DNA of 64,000 nt from Bacteroidales bacterium (GCA_003142255.1 PLLO01000011.1:548134-612133); one strand, 5' to 3'. Positions 11,301-19,834 are shown, counted from the first letter of the stretch. Notes: generated by a model not told the origin, from the sequence alone. Made by a program: numbers and translations.

Positions 11301-11543
11301 CAGAATGATTTCATCTCAGCCTGGGTTTTAAGAGAAACAGGGAATGAATCCAGCGCAGACCGGATAATGAAAGAATTGCTTGAAAAGAATTCCTTATCAA
11401 ACATTATTAAATGGTGCAGTTTGATTTATTCCAATGACCTTTATGGTTCTAAAAAGTTAGAGAAAGAAATTGATACCAGAGCTTCGGTTATACAATTTTT
11501 AATCAGGTTATTTAACGAACCTGATAGCATTAAAACGAAATAA
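8364..11543 (+). CDS. DUF5107 domain protein with TPR repeats, exported
   Basis: About 1059 residues. The start is uncertain between ATG 8364 and ATG 8394; the latter gives a cleaner signal peptide (MKFVWQFTIAVTVLL...LIAQ). Residues about 40-350 match the DUF5107 pattern, an aldose-epimerase-like beta-sandwich (WILPEIGGKIWGAVEKSTG, WTSGGIEMNFGIIGHAPTTS, YYNWMNMGIKTDGNLEYVFPG). From about 480 onward come tetratricopeptide repeats, beginning with NAEAEYQKALEIEPWYVPAL. DUF5107-TPR proteins occur in Bacteroidota and Actinobacteria glycan loci, but their reaction is not established. The gene follows the SGNH esterase by 18 bases. A sugar-binding or mutarotase-like role is an inference from the fold. 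Confidence 0.75.
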   Translation: MICNKRIFLNMKFVWQFTIAVTVLLFPGERLIAQNASIIEKEADFNTYMFSDPNPTPQFGKIFPYFRFDGYSNSGIIRKWKVVEMENDYIKLWILPEIGGKIWGAVEKSTGKEFIYYNHVVKFRDVALRGPWTSGGIEMNFGIIGHAPTTSSPVDYMIRKNDNGSVSCFVGAIDLCSRTRWSVEINLPADKAYFTTRSRWENPTSLDQSYYNWMNMGIKTDGNLEYVFPGNQYLGHDGKYFPWPYDEKGDTLSYYNKNNFGGSKSYHVFGEATGFYGAFWHDDNFGFAHFSQYDEKPGKKIWIWGLSDQGMIWKDLLTDTDGQYSEIQSGRLFNQAAQNSSFTPFKNRDFTPGSTDEWLEYWFPVKGTQGLKYAVTEGSVNLSRDANRASLWFCPNEKATGKLQVRNGKETIFSKEFTFNPMQIVTESINYGGDIKNLSVWLDDKLLYDADSKKYQIKRPVESPSSFSWETAFGHYLKGKELERQRLYTNAEAEYQKALEIEPWYVPALTGMANLSYRETDYNASLEYSIKALSIDTYNAEANMIYGLSGLATGDTASAIDGFSIASADISFRTAAYNVLASISLNRGDCRGALDYAEKSLNYNMLSSEAVQLKILCLRKLGMAKEAGIELSELAEKDPLDHFTGFERFLSDPSAENKKNVQCQITNELPCETYLEYALWYFRNGQISDALRVLGLSPENPVVLIWEGYLNHLSGNEKLATDALSIALKLSPLLVFPFRAETLKPLEWALTVSDDWKIEYYAGLIYLNAGAVEKGKSVWKSLGDKPDFWPFYVARSGIWDEGSSQSRTDIEKALSLSGNEWRAGLYAARFYLSIEDTQNAEKIAGSYYLKFPQNYYLGLQYAKILEQKKNYTDCISLLKKIQVLPNEGASEGRIIWRNANIGEALDLMDSGKFRKAIENIDMALQWPLNLGVGKPYLVDERLENFIMLQCYKKLQDNKSVSRMQQKILSSSEPANLTSDQNDFISAWVLRETGNESSADRIMKELLEKNSLSNIIKWCSLIYSNDLYGSKKLEKEIDTRASVIQFLIRLFNEPDSIKTK

Positions 11544-11617
11544 AAACGGTTAAGAAGGCAGTGTACAAGATTTATTAATTAATGAGATAATAGTGACTTA
11601 AATTATTTTGCAAAACA

Positions 11618-12718
11618 ATGAACTCCAAAACGAGAGTATTAAAAGCTTTTAGAAAACTAAACGGGAACCCCGACCGGATTCCGATCCAGTTCGACTTATG
11701 CCGTCAGCTGACTGAATCTTTTGGTAAAAAGCTGGGCATTCAACCTGAATATGCCTTATCTTATTATGAGGATCTTACTTACAGGATTTCTGCCAATGAC
11801 ATCAGGACAAAGCTTGGCAGTGACGTGGTAGTGGTTGGGGGTACTATTGCCAGGGGGTTTATACCTGAACCGGTACAGGATAATATTACCAGTAATGAAT
11901 TTGGCATGTTTATGAAACCCACTCCACTATACGTCGAGGTTGTCAAATGTCCGCTTGAGAATGCTTCTTCAAATGAAGACATCGAAAAATACTCTTTCCC
12001 CGATGCTTATGCCCCTGGTAGATTTGACGAAGCGAAAAGGGATATTGATAAGTTCGGCAGTGAATATTTTGTCATCGGCGATGTGGAAATATCCTTGTTC
12101 GAATTGGCATGGCATTTAACCGGACTGGAAAAATACCTGGTGGCGATGATGTGCGATGAACCCTGGCTGGAGCTGCTGAATGATCGGGTAGAGAAATGGA
12201 GTACGGGACTTGCCCTGCAACTTGTTAAGGCCGGTGTTGACGCAATATGGCTTGGGGAGGATCTCGGGACCCAGACTTCGACTTTAATATCGCCGGAAGA
12301 CTGGAGAATGAAATTCAAACCCCGTCATATAAGGATGATCGAAAAGCTGCGTCATGAAAATCCCAATATCATCATCATTATGCACTCCGATGGAGCAGTA
12401 GCGCCATTGCTGGACGATTTCATAGAGATGGGTGTGGATGTTTATAATCCGGTACAGCCGAATGTCCCGGGATCTGATCCCCGGGAACTTAAAGAAAAGT
12501 ATGGCAACAGGATATGCTTTTTTGGTGGAATCGACCAGCAGTTTCTTCTGCCCTCAGGCAATATACCTGCGATTCGGGCAGAAATAAAAGAAAGGATCAG
12601 CATTCTTGGAAAAGACAAAGGCTATTTGCTTGCCCCGGCCCATATTCTTCAGGCGGATGTCAGTACAGGTACTATTGAAGCAATGATACAGGCGGGCATG
12701 GAATTTGGCACTTATTAA
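11618..12718 (+). CDS. Uroporphyrinogen decarboxylase family protein (UroD/MtaA-like)
   Basis: 366 residues, cytoplasmic, no signal peptide. The fold pattern is UroD-like: RIPIQFDLCRQLTESFGKKLG near the N-terminus, DAIWLGEDLGTQTSTLISPEDWRMKFKPRH in the middle, IMHSDGAVAPLLDDFIEMGVDVYNPVQ and a C-terminal GGIDQQFLLPSG...LLAPAHILQADV. Stand-alone members of this family outside haem clusters are often methyltransferases acting on corrinoid or thiol acceptors, or are uncharacterised; true HemE is unlikely here. It lies 74 bases after the DUF5107 gene and before a glycerate kinase, inside a glycosidase run. A role in O-demethylation of a methylated sugar or aromatic would fit the context but no corrinoid protein is nearby. 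Confidence 0.7.
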   Translation: MNSKTRVLKAFRKLNGNPDRIPIQFDLCRQLTESFGKKLGIQPEYALSYYEDLTYRISANDIRTKLGSDVVVVGGTIARGFIPEPVQDNITSNEFGMFMKPTPLYVEVVKCPLENASSNEDIEKYSFPDAYAPGRFDEAKRDIDKFGSEYFVIGDVEISLFELAWHLTGLEKYLVAMMCDEPWLELLNDRVEKWSTGLALQLVKAGVDAIWLGEDLGTQTSTLISPEDWRMKFKPRHIRMIEKLRHENPNIIIIMHSDGAVAPLLDDFIEMGVDVYNPVQPNVPGSDPRELKEKYGNRICFFGGIDQQFLLPSGNIPAIRAEIKERISILGKDKGYLLAPAHILQADVSTGTIEAMIQAGMEFGTY

Positions 12719-12890
12719 ACCCGGGATTGCCTTATGAATTGCGATTTTAAAATCTGATATTTTCTTCAGTAACTCTTATTAGAGACATTGTTGATTAGTC
12801 TACTCATGGAAAGTATCATTATTCATCTTTTGAAATTGTGCTTCTGCATTTTAATTGCCGGAATATATAATCAGGTTCAAATTGACAGAT

Positions 12891-14207
12891 ATGAATAGCA
12901 GGAAGAAAGCTGAACAGATATTTATCTCCGGTGTTAAAAGCGTTACTCCCGAAAAGCTGATAAGCAGGAGTATGTCAGTTAAGGGATCAGTTCTTAAAAT
13001 ATGTGATCTCAGCTTCTCTCTTGATGTTATCAGAAACATATTTGTAATTGGTGCAGGTAAGGCAAGTGCCGCAATGGGACATTATGTGGAAAACATTCTT
13101 GGTAACAGGATTACTGAAGGACATATCGTAGTTAAATACGGTTATTCATGTAAATTAAAAAGGATAAAAGTTACAGAGGCAGGTCATCCGGTACCTGATC
13201 TGAATGGAATCATGGCTACTCAGGAAATATTGAGAATTGCCCGCCATGCATCTGAAAATGATCTGGTAATATGCCTGATATCAGGTGGCGGTTCAGCTTT
13301 GCTGACTGACCTTCCTGAAGGATGCCTGCCTGAAGAGCTTTTTATCGTAAACCACCTTCTTATCAGAAGCGGTGCTTCTATAAATGAGATAAATACCGTC
13401 AGGAAGCATCTTTCAGATGTGAAAGGAGGGCAGCTTGTAAAAGCAGTATGGCCTGCGACTTTAGTGAGCCTGATTTTATCTGATGTTCCCGGGAATTCTC
13501 TTGAAGTAGTTGCATCAGGTCCGACAGCCCCCGACAGCACTACCTTTGGTGAAGCCGTTAAAGTTCTTGAGAACTATCAATTAACTAATGATATTACTGT
13601 TCCAATATTGAATTATCTTAAGGAAGGTGAAAGGGGAATAAGACCTGAAACACTAAAACCGGGAGATCCGTTATTTAATAAAACATTTAACATTTTAGCA
13701 GGCACAAATCTGATAGCTCTTGAAGAGGCGAAAAAAGCTGCCATTGACCTGGGTTTTAACACTATTATTATTGAAAGCGAAATGCAGGGTTACGTGGAAA
13801 ATCTGGCTCAGAACATTGTTGATACTGCCCTGAATTATAAGAACAACAATGAGATAAAAAAACCGGTTTGCCTGCTATATGGTGGCGAACCGACAATTAA
13901 AGTAACAGGCGAAGGTCTTGGTGGGAGAAACCAGCATCTGGCATTATCAGCAGCGATCAAACTGCGTGATTTACCAGGTATAACTTTCCTGTCGGCCGGA
14001 ACCGACGGCACTGACGGTTCGACACAGGCAGCAGGAGCTGTTGTAGATGCAGATACTGTGCATATGGCATTGTCAATAAATGCTGATCCAGAAAAATATT
14101 TGGACGAATTCGATTCATTTAATTTTTTCAAATTGACCGGCGGGCATATAATAACAGGTCCCACTTTAACCAATGTTATGGATTTGGTTGTTGTAATTGT
14201 AGAGTGA
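12891..14207 (+). CDS. Glycerate 2-kinase, MOFRL family (DUF4147)
   Basis: About 438 residues from ATG 12891; an in-frame TTG at 12855 adds 12 residues that do not match the family start (NSRKKAEQIFISGVKSVTPEKL). The N-terminal DUF4147 domain shows VIGAGKASAAMGHYVE, the glycine-rich ISGGGSALLTDLPEG, and VASGPTAPDSTTFGEA. The C-terminal MOFRL domain shows LYGGEPTIKVTGEGLGGRNQ and SAGTDGTDGSTQAAGAVVD. It should phosphorylate D-glycerate to 2-phosphoglycerate in the cytoplasm. Glycerate arises from uronate, tartronate or serine breakdown, so this may feed one product of the locus into glycolysis. It follows the UroD-like gene after a 172-base gap in which no terminator is obvious. Confidence 0.85.
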   Translation: MNSRKKAEQIFISGVKSVTPEKLISRSMSVKGSVLKICDLSFSLDVIRNIFVIGAGKASAAMGHYVENILGNRITEGHIVVKYGYSCKLKRIKVTEAGHPVPDLNGIMATQEILRIARHASENDLVICLISGGGSALLTDLPEGCLPEELFIVNHLLIRSGASINEINTVRKHLSDVKGGQLVKAVWPATLVSLILSDVPGNSLEVVASGPTAPDSTTFGEAVKVLENYQLTNDITVPILNYLKEGERGIRPETLKPGDPLFNKTFNILAGTNLIALEEAKKAAIDLGFNTIIIESEMQGYVENLAQNIVDTALNYKNNNEIKKPVCLLYGGEPTIKVTGEGLGGRNQHLALSAAIKLRDLPGITFLSAGTDGTDGSTQAAGAVVDADTVHMALSINADPEKYLDEFDSFNFFKLTGGHIITGPTLTNVMDLVVVIVE

Positions 14208-14345
14208 CCCTTTGTTTTATCAGGACCAGGCAATGGACAAAAATAAGATACTTAAGTAAAGTCATATTGAATTATAATATTAATGGATTTAAAACGAAAT
14301 ATTTCGTACTCACTTTATATATAAACCCTTTTTAAAATATCCGAT

Positions 14346-16430
14346 ATGAAAACGATTTACCTGAATAGGTATGAAAATACAGGATTGAAAATCATAGCAA
14401 TCCTGTTCTTCCTCTTAATTCTGACAGGAATATCAAAATCTCAATCTGTTGAAAGTATACCTTCAGGTAATGAGTCTGTTAGTCTCTGGGTTAAAGAACA
14501 TTTTGCAAAAGGTAAAATTCCACCTTTTTCTTTTATTTACGGAGGGAAGAACTCTGGTACATTTATCACCGGGTGGCAATTCTCTGATGAAAAACTTAAA
14601 TCAGATTCTCCGGATACTAATAAGTTTGTCTTCACTTATTCGGACATAAAAAGCGGTCTTAAAGTAAAATGTTATTTAACTTCCTTCAGCGATTTCCCGG
14701 CAGTAGAATGGGTGTTAAAATTCTCCAATACTTCATCAAAAAATTCACCGCTAATTGAAAAAGCAGCAGCCATTGATTATTCTTTTGTTTCGGGGGAAAA
14801 TGGAAGTTATAATCTTCATTATTCCAGAGGAAGCAATGCTACCCGAAGCGACTTTCAACCTATCGACGAAATACTTAAACCAGGGAAGGATGTTTATATG
14901 ACGCCAACCGGCGGGCGCTCTTCAGACAATACAGCTTTCCCGTTTTTTAATATCGAAATGCCCGGAGGGCAGGGCATAGTGGTCGCAATAGGGTGGAGCG
15001 GGAAATGGTACGCAGATGTTTTACAGAATACTGAAAATTCAGTATCCCTGAAATCAGGTATTGAAAAAATGAAATTATCTCTATTTCCGGGAGAAGAGAT
15101 CCGCACACCAGAAATCTGTCTTCTTTTCTGGAAAGGGAATGACAGGATGATAGGTCATAATCAGTTCCGGAAGTTTATCCTGGCGCATCATTCACGAAAA
15201 ATAAACGGAAAGTTAGCAGAGTATCCGCTTTCAGGCAGTTTTGATTATGGCGATCCGGCTCCCTGCCGGGAATATGAATGTCTTACCGAAGAATATGCTG
15301 TTGCTCTTGTTAAACGTTACCAGGACTTCAAAATCTTACCGGAATTATTCTGGCTGGATGCAGGCTGGTACACTGGTTGCGGAAGTTTCAAGGAAAACGG
15401 CGGATGGTGGCAGAATGTAGGAAACTGGTCAGTAGATAAGGAACGTTTCCCCCATGGATTAAAAGCAGTTTCAGATGCTGTCCATGAAACGGGTGCAAAA
15501 TTCATGGTCTGGTTCGAACCCGAACGTGTGCGTCAGGGAACACAGGTTTACAGAGAACACCCGGAATGGTTGCTTAAGCTGCAGGGGAATGATAATTATC
15601 TGTTCGATCTGGGAAATACCGATGCAAGACTATGGATAACAAACCTTATTTCTGGCATTATTAAAAATGAAGGTATTGATTATTACCGCCAGGATTTCAA
15701 TATGGATCCTTATCCTTACTGGAGCGCTTACGATACACCCGGCAGGATTGGCATACACGAAATAAAACATATTGAAGGGCTTTATGCATTCTGGGATAGT
15801 TTGCTTGTCCGCTTTCCGGAACTGCTCATTGACAACTGTGCAAGCGGAGGACGTCGTATCGATCTTGAGACGACCAGCCGCAGTGCACCTCTATGGCGTA
15901 CTGATTATCAATATGGTGAACCGAATGGATATCAGTGCCATACTTATGGTCTGCATTTTTACCTCCCTGTTCACGGTACTGCCATTTATAGTACTGACAG
16001 CTATACTTTCAGATCGGGTCTCGGAGCAACAGCTGTAACAAACTGGGAAGTCACCGGCAGGAACTCGGAGCCTGTACCGGCTATGCAAAAACGTATTCAG
16101 GAGTTTAAGGAACTGCGTGAATATTATTACGGTGACTTCTACCCGCTCACGGGAAGTGTGAATAATACCAGGGACGATGTCTGGCTAGCTTACCAGTTAA
16201 ACCGACCGGATCAAAGAGACGGCATTATACTTGCCTTTCGTCGTAGCGGGAGTAATGAAGAATCCATACATGTAAAATTATCCGGACTTGAAGACAATAC
16301 AATATATGAGGTAAATTATGAAGATTATGGAGTCATCATCAGAAAGTCAGGCCATGAGCTAATGGATGGTTTTGATATTACAATATCGCAAAAACCATCA
16401 TCATTGATGATCAGATATAAATCCATATGA
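14346..16430 (+). CDS. GH36 alpha-galactosidase, exported
   Basis: 694 residues with a signal peptide (ILFFLLILTGISKSQS). The N-terminal beta-supersandwich (about 30-280) is followed by the TIM barrel (about 290-600) and a C-terminal beta domain. Diagnostic motifs are FWLDAGWY, VGNWSVDKERFPHGLKAVSD, KFMVWFEPERV, YYRQDFNMD with Asp450 as nucleophile, IDNCASGGRRIDLE, and LWRTDYQYG with Asp520 as likely acid/base. Length is normal for bacterial GH36. Expected reaction: release of terminal alpha-galactose in the periplasm. Its stop codon overlaps the start of the next gene (ATGA at 16427-16430), so translation of the two is coupled. Confidence 0.88.
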   Translation: MKTIYLNRYENTGLKIIAILFFLLILTGISKSQSVESIPSGNESVSLWVKEHFAKGKIPPFSFIYGGKNSGTFITGWQFSDEKLKSDSPDTNKFVFTYSDIKSGLKVKCYLTSFSDFPAVEWVLKFSNTSSKNSPLIEKAAAIDYSFVSGENGSYNLHYSRGSNATRSDFQPIDEILKPGKDVYMTPTGGRSSDNTAFPFFNIEMPGGQGIVVAIGWSGKWYADVLQNTENSVSLKSGIEKMKLSLFPGEEIRTPEICLLFWKGNDRMIGHNQFRKFILAHHSRKINGKLAEYPLSGSFDYGDPAPCREYECLTEEYAVALVKRYQDFKILPELFWLDAGWYTGCGSFKENGGWWQNVGNWSVDKERFPHGLKAVSDAVHETGAKFMVWFEPERVRQGTQVYREHPEWLLKLQGNDNYLFDLGNTDARLWITNLISGIIKNEGIDYYRQDFNMDPYPYWSAYDTPGRIGIHEIKHIEGLYAFWDSLLVRFPELLIDNCASGGRRIDLETTSRSAPLWRTDYQYGEPNGYQCHTYGLHFYLPVHGTAIYSTDSYTFRSGLGATAVTNWEVTGRNSEPVPAMQKRIQEFKELREYYYGDFYPLTGSVNNTRDDVWLAYQLNRPDQRDGIILAFRRSGSNEESIHVKLSGLEDNTIYEVNYEDYGVIIRKSGHELMDGFDITISQKPSSLMIRYKSI

Positions 16431-18469
16431 CCATGAATAGAAAACAGTATGTGGTAATTTGTACTTTCCTGCTAGCGAAGGTTTTACTTTTTGCAGGAAC
16501 ATCAGACGCACAAACCGGATATAAAGGGAGATACTTTTCGGGAAAGGGAGACACATCTTATATTGAACTTCTCGACAAAGCTTACCGGATGATGCGGCCC
16601 GATGCAGAGCTTGAAAATCTCAGCATGCTTTATAAACCGGAATGGAATGGGTTTGTGGAAGGACCTACATGGGATATGTGGTGGATTCAAAACTCATTCG
16701 GGCCAACTTATACTATGCTCCCGTTTATGGATAAGGTTTACCAGACATTCGTTCTGAATTCACAGAATTTATGGTTCGATAAAATTGGAGATGGTAAAAG
16801 AAAAGACGGGAATGGCTACATTGCTCCTGTTGGCTCACTCTGCGATTGCGCATCACCCGATAAAGTCTACTTTCGCCAGGGTGATGCACAACATCGTATT
16901 CATGACTGGGGCTATGGTTTTACAGCCGCGGGAATAATCCTGCAATCAGAACTGCTGCTTATTAAACGCGACATGGAGGCTATTCACAAATACCTGCCTT
17001 TGCTTGAACAGGCTGCTGAATTCATTGATGCCCGCCGCGATCCCGTAAAGAATATTTTCCTGGTCGGACCGGCGGGGAATCTTCTGGCTCCCAGCTATGC
17101 CGGAACGGGAGTGAAAAAGGATGATGGTTCGTATGAGAAAGCATATCTGGCAGAGATCTCTGTGAATTATATTGCGGGACTTGACAGGTTGATTGAACTC
17201 GAAAAAATGGCAGGGAGAACCAATAAAGTCAAACTATATAAAGAAAGGAGAGGCAAAGTAAAAGAGGGATTAAAATACTTTACAACTGATGAAGGATATT
17301 TTATCAGGTCTCTTGATATAGATGGCGCCAGGCATGGCGTTTATGGTGCTCCCAATCATGGTTATTTTGAGACTGTTCCAAATCACGACGCTATGGCGTT
17401 CAGAGTTGCAGACGATAAGCAGGCAAATAAAATTTATGAGAAAATCGCCTCCATACCGCAATTACGTCCTAACAAACTTATTCTTCCAAATTATCCCGGT
17501 TATGATGACATGTACCAGTTTAATGACCTGTTTGTGTACGGCAAATGGATAAACGGAGGTCACTGGACAACTTGCGAAGCCCGAATGCAGATCGGCTACT
17601 ATCGCGTGGGCGCTTTTAATGATGCCAGTGAGGCATTTAAACGAATACTGACGCTTGCCCCTGTATTCCGCCTCGATAATAACCTTACCGATTTTGGAGC
17701 CGGGCTATATCAACCCAACCAGCCTGTCAATTGTGTGTATGATGCCTGGGGTGCACCTGGAGGTTTCATGAGAGGATTGTTTGAGTATATCTACAAAGCT
17801 GACGGACTTGAAATATACCCTCATATTCCGCCGGCCATAACCCGGCTCGAACAAAAATTCCCTGTTTACTTTGGTGAGAAGCAAATTTTCATTATGACCA
17901 ATGGCAGCGGACCTGTTACTTCAGTCCTGATAAATGGGAAGAAGGTAAAGAAATTCCGTCCTGGTTGCATTTCAATACACATGGATGAGGAATCTGATAC
18001 AGTTTACGTTTCTTTGGGATTGGGTGGCATGGAAGCACAGGCAGATTTCACTATCAAGCCCATTCAGAAATTCAATATTCCCTGCGATGATAAATTCTGG
18101 AGACCATATAATCTGAGGGATTCAGGTGAGATCTTAGAAGGTGAGGAAGAAATATTTTCAGCGATCAAAGGTCTTGCAGTTTTTCATTCGAGGATTACCC
18201 AAAATGGATTTTCCAGGACATACGAATGCAAGCTTGCAGAGCTGATACTGGAAAGCCTTCAGGCTGTTTATGAACGAAATGAATTGAAAAGATCCGATAA
18301 ATTAATTCAATTACAACCTTTATCACAAGCCGCCGCAGATAACTTGTATATAAGTACAATAAGAAACCTGTTTTTCGAATTTATCCGCAGGATGGAAATA
18401 AACAGAGCCTCCGGATCTGAAAATCAAAAGCTTCTTGCAGGAATATGGTATGATGAGTGTTTGAACTGA
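16427..18469 (+). CDS. Exported six-hairpin glycosidase-like protein
   Basis: 680 residues with a signal peptide ending GTSDAQ. Residues about 35-440 read as an (alpha/alpha)6 toroid: GPTWDMWWIQNSFGPTYTMLPF, HDWGYGFTAAGIILQSELLL, APNHGYFETVPNHDAMAFRV, NGGHWTTCEARMQIGYYRVG and YDAWGAPGGFMRGLFEYIY. A small beta domain follows (about 445-520; FPVYFGEKQIFIMTNGSG). After that comes about 130 residues of mostly helical sequence that I do not recognise. No known GH family can be assigned with confidence; the fold is shared with GH63, GH65, GH78 and GH95-type enzymes. Four-base overlap with the upstream GH36 suggests a joint function on an alpha-galactoside. Confidence 0.65.
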   Translation: MTMNRKQYVVICTFLLAKVLLFAGTSDAQTGYKGRYFSGKGDTSYIELLDKAYRMMRPDAELENLSMLYKPEWNGFVEGPTWDMWWIQNSFGPTYTMLPFMDKVYQTFVLNSQNLWFDKIGDGKRKDGNGYIAPVGSLCDCASPDKVYFRQGDAQHRIHDWGYGFTAAGIILQSELLLIKRDMEAIHKYLPLLEQAAEFIDARRDPVKNIFLVGPAGNLLAPSYAGTGVKKDDGSYEKAYLAEISVNYIAGLDRLIELEKMAGRTNKVKLYKERRGKVKEGLKYFTTDEGYFIRSLDIDGARHGVYGAPNHGYFETVPNHDAMAFRVADDKQANKIYEKIASIPQLRPNKLILPNYPGYDDMYQFNDLFVYGKWINGGHWTTCEARMQIGYYRVGAFNDASEAFKRILTLAPVFRLDNNLTDFGAGLYQPNQPVNCVYDAWGAPGGFMRGLFEYIYKADGLEIYPHIPPAITRLEQKFPVYFGEKQIFIMTNGSGPVTSVLINGKKVKKFRPGCISIHMDEESDTVYVSLGLGGMEAQADFTIKPIQKFNIPCDDKFWRPYNLRDSGEILEGEEEIFSAIKGLAVFHSRITQNGFSRTYECKLAELILESLQAVYERNELKRSDKLIQLQPLSQAAADNLYISTIRNLFFEFIRRMEINRASGSENQKLLAGIWYDECLN

Positions 18470-18478
18470 TTTGAATAA

Positions 18479-18625
18479 GCCGAAAGATATTATTGGTACT
18501 GCGAGTCGTATGGAAATACAAATGGATTTACAACGAACAATTATTATTCGTGTTATAGTTCCGATGATCTTTCAAGCTGGAAATTTGAAGGGAAACTACT
18601 TACTGATACTCCAAATGGAAAATAA
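18479..18625 (+). pseudogene. Decayed fragment of a GH43/GH117-like beta-propeller protein
   Basis: A 48-codon open stretch that starts after a TAA and has no start codon. Its translation contains YYWYCESYGN and then CYSSDDLSSWKFEGKLL. The pattern YYWYGE...YSSxDLvnWkfeG is typical of blade 1 of five-bladed propeller glycosidases (GH43 and relatives). It ends in TAA at 18623, and nothing recognisable continues downstream. It begins 10 bases after the six-hairpin gene, so it appears to be what is left of a deleted glycosidase gene. The longer overlapping frame at 18471-18698 is not protein-like. Confidence 0.55.
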
Positions 18626-18916
18626 ATGTCATAGACTAATACGTGGCAGTAAACTAAGTTTTAAATACTGCTGCCACGGAAAGAATCAAGACTCTTAAAG
18701 TCTACATTGGATTAGCAAGGTTCTTTTGTATTTTATTTTAACCATTCTGCAAAAGAATAGGCATCCTGACCACATTTGGCTTACTCGATTGCAATTAATA
18801 TACATGGCTTAAGAACAGGTACATAACTCCGGTCAGGGAGGTCAAGCCCATTGGTTTTTCCACTTGATTTCCTTATACGTTCCAATGTATGCCATTTTTT
18901 ACTTTTTACTTTTATC
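18626..18916. other. Intergenic gap, nothing recognised
   Basis: About 290 bases between the glycosidase remnant and the convergent 305-residue gene. No open frame, RNA motif, strong hairpin or promoter match was seen. Confidence 0.5.
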
Positions 18917-19834
18917 TTAAAAGAGTTTCCCTAATTCCACATTCACATCTTTCCTCTCCCCGCTGTCTATCGGTACTATTGCCACCTTCGAAATATATCC
19001 TATCTTGCTTACTGCCACCCTGTATTCCCCCAGCCTGAGGTTCTTTAGTGCAATCCCACCTCCGCGGGCGCTTCTCCTCCTTATAACGGTTTCCCTCTCT
19101 TCTTCTTTAAGTGTACATAATATCGAAGCCCTGTGCACCGGCATGTCTGTCAATGCTTCGGTCACTCTGACCCTGAGGGAAAGGGGCCCTGTATTGCTCC
19201 GGAAAACTTTTCTGACAGATAGGTACTGGCTGAAAAAGGACGGCTCCCTGGCAGCAATAATCCTTAGCAAAGTATCTATATCCTGAAGCTTCGAGTTTCC
19301 TTCCCTGAACAGAAGCTCAAGCTTCGTAGTCGACACTGCTCTGTCCACAATTCCGAGCCTCGGCTTGTCGATCGATCCACTGAACTGATCCAGCGCACTT
19401 CTGAAAGCCCATTCTGTTTCAGGTGTGATCAGGTATTTTGAAAGATCTGCATCAATTGATTCAGCCCGGCTGAAGACAGATTCACAATAAGCGAGGAGTG
19501 AATTGTCCCTCATATCCTCTATATCCGATTTACATAATTTTATCTCTTCTTCCAGCTCAACATCTGAAGTCATTTGTGCGTAGTACCTTAATTTTCTTGA
19601 GTAATCACATGTCAATGTCACCAGGTTATCCTGCAGTGCTTTCTTTCTCTTTGCAATTCTTCTTCTGTTTTCCAGTTGTTTCTCGCTTGCATCTTCAATG
19701 TCGTCGACTATTCCGAGGAATAATTTAAATGTATCGGCGTAATGCGGGATATCCTTAGTAAGAGCTTCATTACCAGTCAGATATTTCTGTACTGCAAGAT
19801 ACATTCTGAGCCTTCTTCTCTGTTTTGATGTCAT
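18917..19834 (-). CDS. Unknown protein with C-terminal regulatory-like beta domain
   Basis: 305 residues, no signal peptide. I do not recognise a named family. Residues 1-200 are charged and helical (SKQRRRLRMYLAVQKYL at the start, then two long amphipathic helices around 35-130). The last about 85 residues (LSLRVRVTEALTDMPVHRASI through LRLGEYRVAVSKIGYISKVAIVPIDSGE) look like a carboxypeptidase-regulatory-like beta-sandwich, in which a motif on a sugar- or protein-binding scaffold reads GEYRVxVSKxGY. It is monocistronic. Directly upstream (19909-20160) lies the 42-bp repeat array, which is the most striking part of its context. Function unknown. Confidence 0.6.
   Translation of the reverse strand: MTSKQRRRLRMYLAVQKYLTGNEALTKDIPHYADTFKLFLGIVDDIEDASEKQLENRRRIAKRKKALQDNLVTLTCDYSRKLRYYAQMTSDVELEEEIKLCKSDIEDMRDNSLLAYCESVFSRAESIDADLSKYLITPETEWAFRSALDQFSGSIDKPRLGIVDRAVSTTKLELLFREGNSKLQDIDTLLRIIAAREPSFFSQYLSVRKVFRSNTGPLSLRVRVTEALTDMPVHRASILCTLKEEERETVIRRRSARGGGIALKNLRLGEYRVAVSKIGYISKVAIVPIDSGERKDVNVELGKLF

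Noticed and set aside
11618..12718. Haem-biosynthesis HemE
   Set aside because: The sequence follows the family only broadly and no haem-pathway gene is nearby; a methyltransferase-type member is more likely.
18471..18698. 75-residue ORF after the six-hairpin gene
   Set aside because: Starts at TTG and has no protein-like pattern; another frame of the same DNA carries the glycosidase remnant.
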